Shown: positions 61,467 through 64,000 of the stretch, one piece after another
Layout of the letters: each line of letters opens with the position of its first letter
Position numbering within the stretch: position 1 is the first letter of the stretch
NCBI GenBank assembly: GCA_016716475.1
Contig: JADJWG010000001.1
Span: forward strand, 496,001-560,000
Direction of reading: 5' to 3'
DNA from: Phycisphaerales bacterium
GTDB taxonomy: Bacteria; Planctomycetota; Phycisphaerae; UBA1845; Fen-1342
DNA: 64,000 bases
Notes under the pieces: model-generated
The model's database searches: none
Told to the model about the DNA's origin: nothing
What the model saw: only the letters and a program-made list of their open reading frames with translations
Translations under genes and position numbers: made by a program

Positions 61467-62420
61467 GTGTTGAATCCCCGCAGGCCATCCGTTTCCGGTT
61501 GGGGGTTTGTCGCCTTCCCGCTGGCAATCCTGTTTCTCTTTACCGCGTTGCCCACGGTGGCCGGTCTGGCACTCAGCGCCTTTGAATGGAGTGGTGGCAC
61601 GCCGCCACGGTTTGTCGGGCTGAGCAATTTCATCGCCGCCAGCCGTGATCCGACGTTGCACCTCGCCCTGCGGAATACGCTGATCTTCTCCGCCCTGTCC
61701 GTGCCTCTGACCGTCATTCTCGCGTTTCCCCTCGCCGCGGCCCTCCATGCCGAATGGTTCGTGGGCCGGACGTTGATGCGTACCCTCTATTTCCTGCCGA
61801 TGGTGATCTCGATCGTGGCGATCGGACTGATCTGGCGGTGGGTGCTGGAACCGTCGGATGCCGGCTTGCTGAACCACGCCGTCGAACCGCTGCTGCCGCC
61901 ACTGGAACGGCTGCTGAATATCCCGCATGCGCTCGGCTGGCCCTGCGAACGCATCACACTGACCCTGCCCAACTGGCTGGGCAACAGTCCCTGGGGGCTG
62001 ACCACGATCATCGCGGTTTCCGTGTGGCGCGGTCTGGGCTTCTCGGTGGTGCTGTACCTGGCCGCCATCGGTAACGTCCCGCGGGCACTCTATGACGCCG
62101 CCGCCGTCGACGGTGCCGGCCCGTGGCAGACGCTGTGGCGCATCACCTGGCCAACGGTGCGTCCGATGACTGTGTTCCTGCTGATCACCGGCATGATCGG
62201 CGCGCTGCAGGTTTTCGACGTCGTCTACGTCATGATCGGACGCACCCAGCAGAACTGGACGGATGTTCTCAACCTGTACCTCTACCGCGAATTCACCCAA
62301 GGCCGGATGGGCTATGCTGCCACGATCGGCGCCGTGATCCTGGCGCTGACCGCCGTCATCACGGTGCTCGAATTGTGGTGGCTCCGCGAGCGGCGCGAAC
62401 GCCGGGGGGGGCGGGCATGA
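61467..62420 (+). CDS. Sugar ABC transporter permease (MalF/UgpA type)
   Basis: 317 residues from a GTG at 61467. Six membrane segments, e.g. WGFVAFPLAILFLFTALPTV, LIFSALSVPLTVILAFPLAA, GLTTIIAVSVWRGLGFSVVL. The EAA-loop contact region for the ATPase is YDAAAVDGAGPWQTLWRITW. It forms the channel with the next gene, a MalG-type permease, whose start overlaps this stop (ATGA). The binding protein follows; the ATPase is not seen before the window ends. The substrate is probably an oligosaccharide. Confidence 0.92.
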   Translation: MLNPRRPSVSGWGFVAFPLAILFLFTALPTVAGLALSAFEWSGGTPPRFVGLSNFIAASRDPTLHLALRNTLIFSALSVPLTVILAFPLAAALHAEWFVGRTLMRTLYFLPMVISIVAIGLIWRWVLEPSDAGLLNHAVEPLLPPLERLLNIPHALGWPCERITLTLPNWLGNSPWGLTTIIAVSVWRGLGFSVVLYLAAIGNVPRALYDAAAVDGAGPWQTLWRITWPTVRPMTVFLLITGMIGALQVFDVVYVMIGRTQQNWTDVLNLYLYREFTQGRMGYAATIGAVILALTAVITVLELWWLRERRERRGGRA

Positions 62421-63268
62421 CACGGCCACGCCAACCCGCCCGTCTCACCCGGCTGCTGGTGCATGTGCTGGTGTACACCGGGGCCGCGACGATGGTGCTG
62501 CCGTTCGCGTGGATGGTCTCCACATCGTTGAAGACGCGTACGCAGGCCATCGCCGAGACCCCGCGCTGGCTGCCGCCGGGAGCCCCCGGCTCGTGGCAGT
62601 GGGGCAACTACGTGGATGCGTGGCAGGCCGCGCGCCTCGACCGCTACTACCTCAACAGCGTGCTGGTGGCCGTCGTGGTCACGGTGGTCTCAGTGCTCCA
62701 CAACGCGCTGGCGGGGTTCGCGTTCGCCAAGCTGCGCTTTGCCGGCCGGCGGATTCTCTTCGGACTGACGCTCGCCACGCTGATGCTGCCGTACCAGGTG
62801 TATTTCATCTTCGTCTACATCCTCTGCGTGCAACTCGGCTACGTCGACAACTACCAGGCGCTGATCGTCCCGTTCCTGGCGTCCGCCTTCGGCATTTTCT
62901 ACCTGCGGCAAGCGATGATCAGCGTGCCCGACAGTCTGCTCGACGCCGGTCGGCTCGACGGCCTCTCCGACTTCGAACTCTTCCGGTATATCGTGCTTCC
63001 GACGGTGCGCCCCGCGCTCGGCGCGCTCGCGATTTTCACGTTCATGGCGCATTGGAACTCGTTCTTCTGGCCGCTGATCGTGATTGACTCCGACCGCATG
63101 GCTACACTGCCGCTCGCGGTCGCAGCCCTGGCGAGCGGCATGTACGGGGACTCGTGGCCGATGCAGATGGCGGCCGCCACGATCATCACCGTACCGATGA
63201 TCGTGGTGTTTCTGATCTTCCAGCGCGCGTTTGTGCAGGGCATCGCGCTGACGGGCGTGAAGGAGTGA
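62417..63268 (+). CDS. Sugar ABC transporter permease (MalG/UgpE type)
   Basis: 283 residues from the ATG at 62417, overlapping the upstream stop. Membrane segments: LLVHVLVYTGAATMVLPFAW, YYLNSVLVAVVVTVVSVLHN, LFGLTLATLMLPYQVYFIFV. ATPase-contact motif LDAGRLDGLSDFELFRYIVLP. It is the second channel subunit of the importer. Confidence 0.92.
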   Translation: MTRPRQPARLTRLLVHVLVYTGAATMVLPFAWMVSTSLKTRTQAIAETPRWLPPGAPGSWQWGNYVDAWQAARLDRYYLNSVLVAVVVTVVSVLHNALAGFAFAKLRFAGRRILFGLTLATLMLPYQVYFIFVYILCVQLGYVDNYQALIVPFLASAFGIFYLRQAMISVPDSLLDAGRLDGLSDFELFRYIVLPTVRPALGALAIFTFMAHWNSFFWPLIVIDSDRMATLPLAVAALASGMYGDSWPMQMAAATIITVPMIVVFLIFQRAFVQGIALTGVKE

Positions 63269-63363
63269 TCATGGTCCGAAATCGTCCCGGCACTGCACGC
63301 GTGGTGGCACGCGCCCCCGGCACGTGCTGCGCGGAAAGGGACTGATCTCCAACAGGAACCGCC

Positions 63364-64000
63364 ATGCGCTCCAGTCACACACTGCTGATCGTCATCATCC
63401 TCGGAACGGCCGCGGCGCTCTGGCCTTGGCAGCGGACACTACGCGACCCGTCGCATGAGCTCCTCATGACCGTCTGGGGCATGCCATTCGAGGATCTGCT
63501 GTTCGAAGATCACTATGCCCGCGGCTTTGAGGCCCGCCACCCCGGCCTGGCGGTCAACTACCAGCGCTACTACGACGTCATCCCCAAGTACGAGGCCTGG
63601 CACGCCGTCGGTCGCGGCGCCGACGTCATGCGCACACCGATCAACGTCTACCACGCAATGGTCTCCAAGGGCATGGTGAGACCTCTCGATGAGTACATCG
63701 CGGACCCGGTTCTCGGCCTCACCCTTGAGGAGCAGACCGACTACTTTCCGCAGCTCTGGGACGCGCTGGCGATCGACGGCGTGCGTTACGCCCTGCCCTC
63801 GGACAATGCCCAGTACGGGTTGTATTACAACAAGACGCTTTTCGACGCCCACAACGCCGCTCACCCCGACGACCCGCTCAGCTACCCGCACGCCGACTGG
63901 ACCTGGGACGACCTCCGCCGCGCCGCCCGCCTGCTGACGCTCACCGATGCAACCGGCCGTGTCACGCAGAATGGCATCGCCTTCGATCTGTGGGCCTGGC
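63364..64000 (+). CDS. Sugar ABC transporter substrate-binding protein (3' partial)
   Basis: 212 residues visible from the ATG at 63364 (AGGAA upstream) to the window end. The N-terminus is a hydrophobic segment (SSHTLLIVIILGTAAALWPW) without a lipobox cysteine, so it is either a membrane anchor or a cleaved signal. Then come VWGMPFEDLLFEDHYARGFE, HPGLAVNYQRYYDVIPKYEA, GADVMRTPINVYHAMVSKGM and YALPSDNAQYGLYYNKTLFD, the pattern of family 1 solute-binding proteins. The binding specificity is unknown. Confidence 0.88.
   Translation, partial: MRSSHTLLIVIILGTAAALWPWQRTLRDPSHELLMTVWGMPFEDLLFEDHYARGFEARHPGLAVNYQRYYDVIPKYEAWHAVGRGADVMRTPINVYHAMVSKGMVRPLDEYIADPVLGLTLEEQTDYFPQLWDALAIDGVRYALPSDNAQYGLYYNKTLFDAHNAAHPDDPLSYPHADWTWDDLRRAARLLTLTDATGRVTQNGIAFDLWAW

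Noticed and set aside
63271..63345. 24-codon frame between the MalG-type permease and the binding protein
   Set aside because: Too short, basic, no homology clue and no convincing ribosome-binding site; likely spacer.
1..64000. tRNA genes and CRISPR arrays
   Set aside because: Read through for T-loop-like GGTTCGA blocks and for regularly spaced repeats; none were convincing. A tRNAscan and CRISPR search would decide.

Overview
This 64 kb window is GC-rich and densely coded on both strands. It most likely comes from a Planctomycetota chromosome, probably the Phycisphaerae side of the phylum. That placement is an inference from gene content: a secreted CotH/lamin-tail/dockerin-like protein at the left edge, an adjacent DUF1501 and DUF1800 pair, a PEP-CTERM-like anchored protein, a C-terminal zinc ribbon of the CxxCGYDLTGN..CPEC type, a TPR protein carrying two RNA-polymerase-alpha-CTD-like domains, and Rhs/YD-repeat cassettes. 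Both edges cut genes (the CotH protein at the left, a sugar-binding protein at the right).

Layout. 1-2.5 kb: end of the CotH/dockerin gene and an unknown gene. 2.8-5.7 kb: a minus-strand accessory island with two truncated DNA methyltransferases, two unknown proteins and a small HNH nuclease, bounded by two palindromes. 5.8-16 kb: aldehyde dehydrogenase, a tiny secreted peptide, argS, hpf, then a run of minus-strand genes (membrane and secreted unknowns, a CDF metal transporter, a LOG-family enzyme, an amidohydrolase, a lipoprotein). 16.6-19 kb: a PEP-CTERM-like protein and an IS256-type element that has intact ends and a target duplication but a heavily frameshifted transposase. 19-27 kb: zinc-ribbon membrane gene and partner, rsfS, DUF1501/DUF1800, trxA-rsmE, kdsA, rpsU. 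27-32 kb: a long K+-dependent-type membrane pyrophosphatase, the RNase P RNA gene on the minus strand, and pepC. 32-39 kb: lipoprotein, E3 (lpdA), a lipoprotein gene split by a one-base frameshift, E2, DAHP synthase. 39.5-44 kb: an array of three partial copies of an Rhs core, two of them carrying different C-terminal tails, each followed by a different small gene. 44-54.6 kb: MraY/WecA-like transferase, a secreted protein, a MacB-type permease, a large secreted toroid protein, DUF58, yajC, tgt and the TPR/alpha-CTD protein. 54.7-64 kb: metH, an RRM protein with a long predicted leader, a secreted beta-helix protein and a sugar ABC importer.

How the genes fit together. Housekeeping clusters cover translation and ribosome dormancy (argS, hpf, rsfS, rsmE, rpsU, rnpB, tgt), protein export (yajC), redox (trxA), 2-oxoacid dehydrogenase components (E2, E3), Kdo synthesis (kdsA), aromatic amino-acid entry (DAHP synthase) and methionine synthesis (metH). 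Secreted carbohydrate-related proteins and the sugar importer near the right end suggest use of polysaccharides. The two accessory hotspots are the 2.8-5.7 kb methylase/HNH island and the 39.5-44 kb Rhs cassette array. The array is the best candidate for an under-described system. No tRNA gene and no CRISPR array were recognised by eye.
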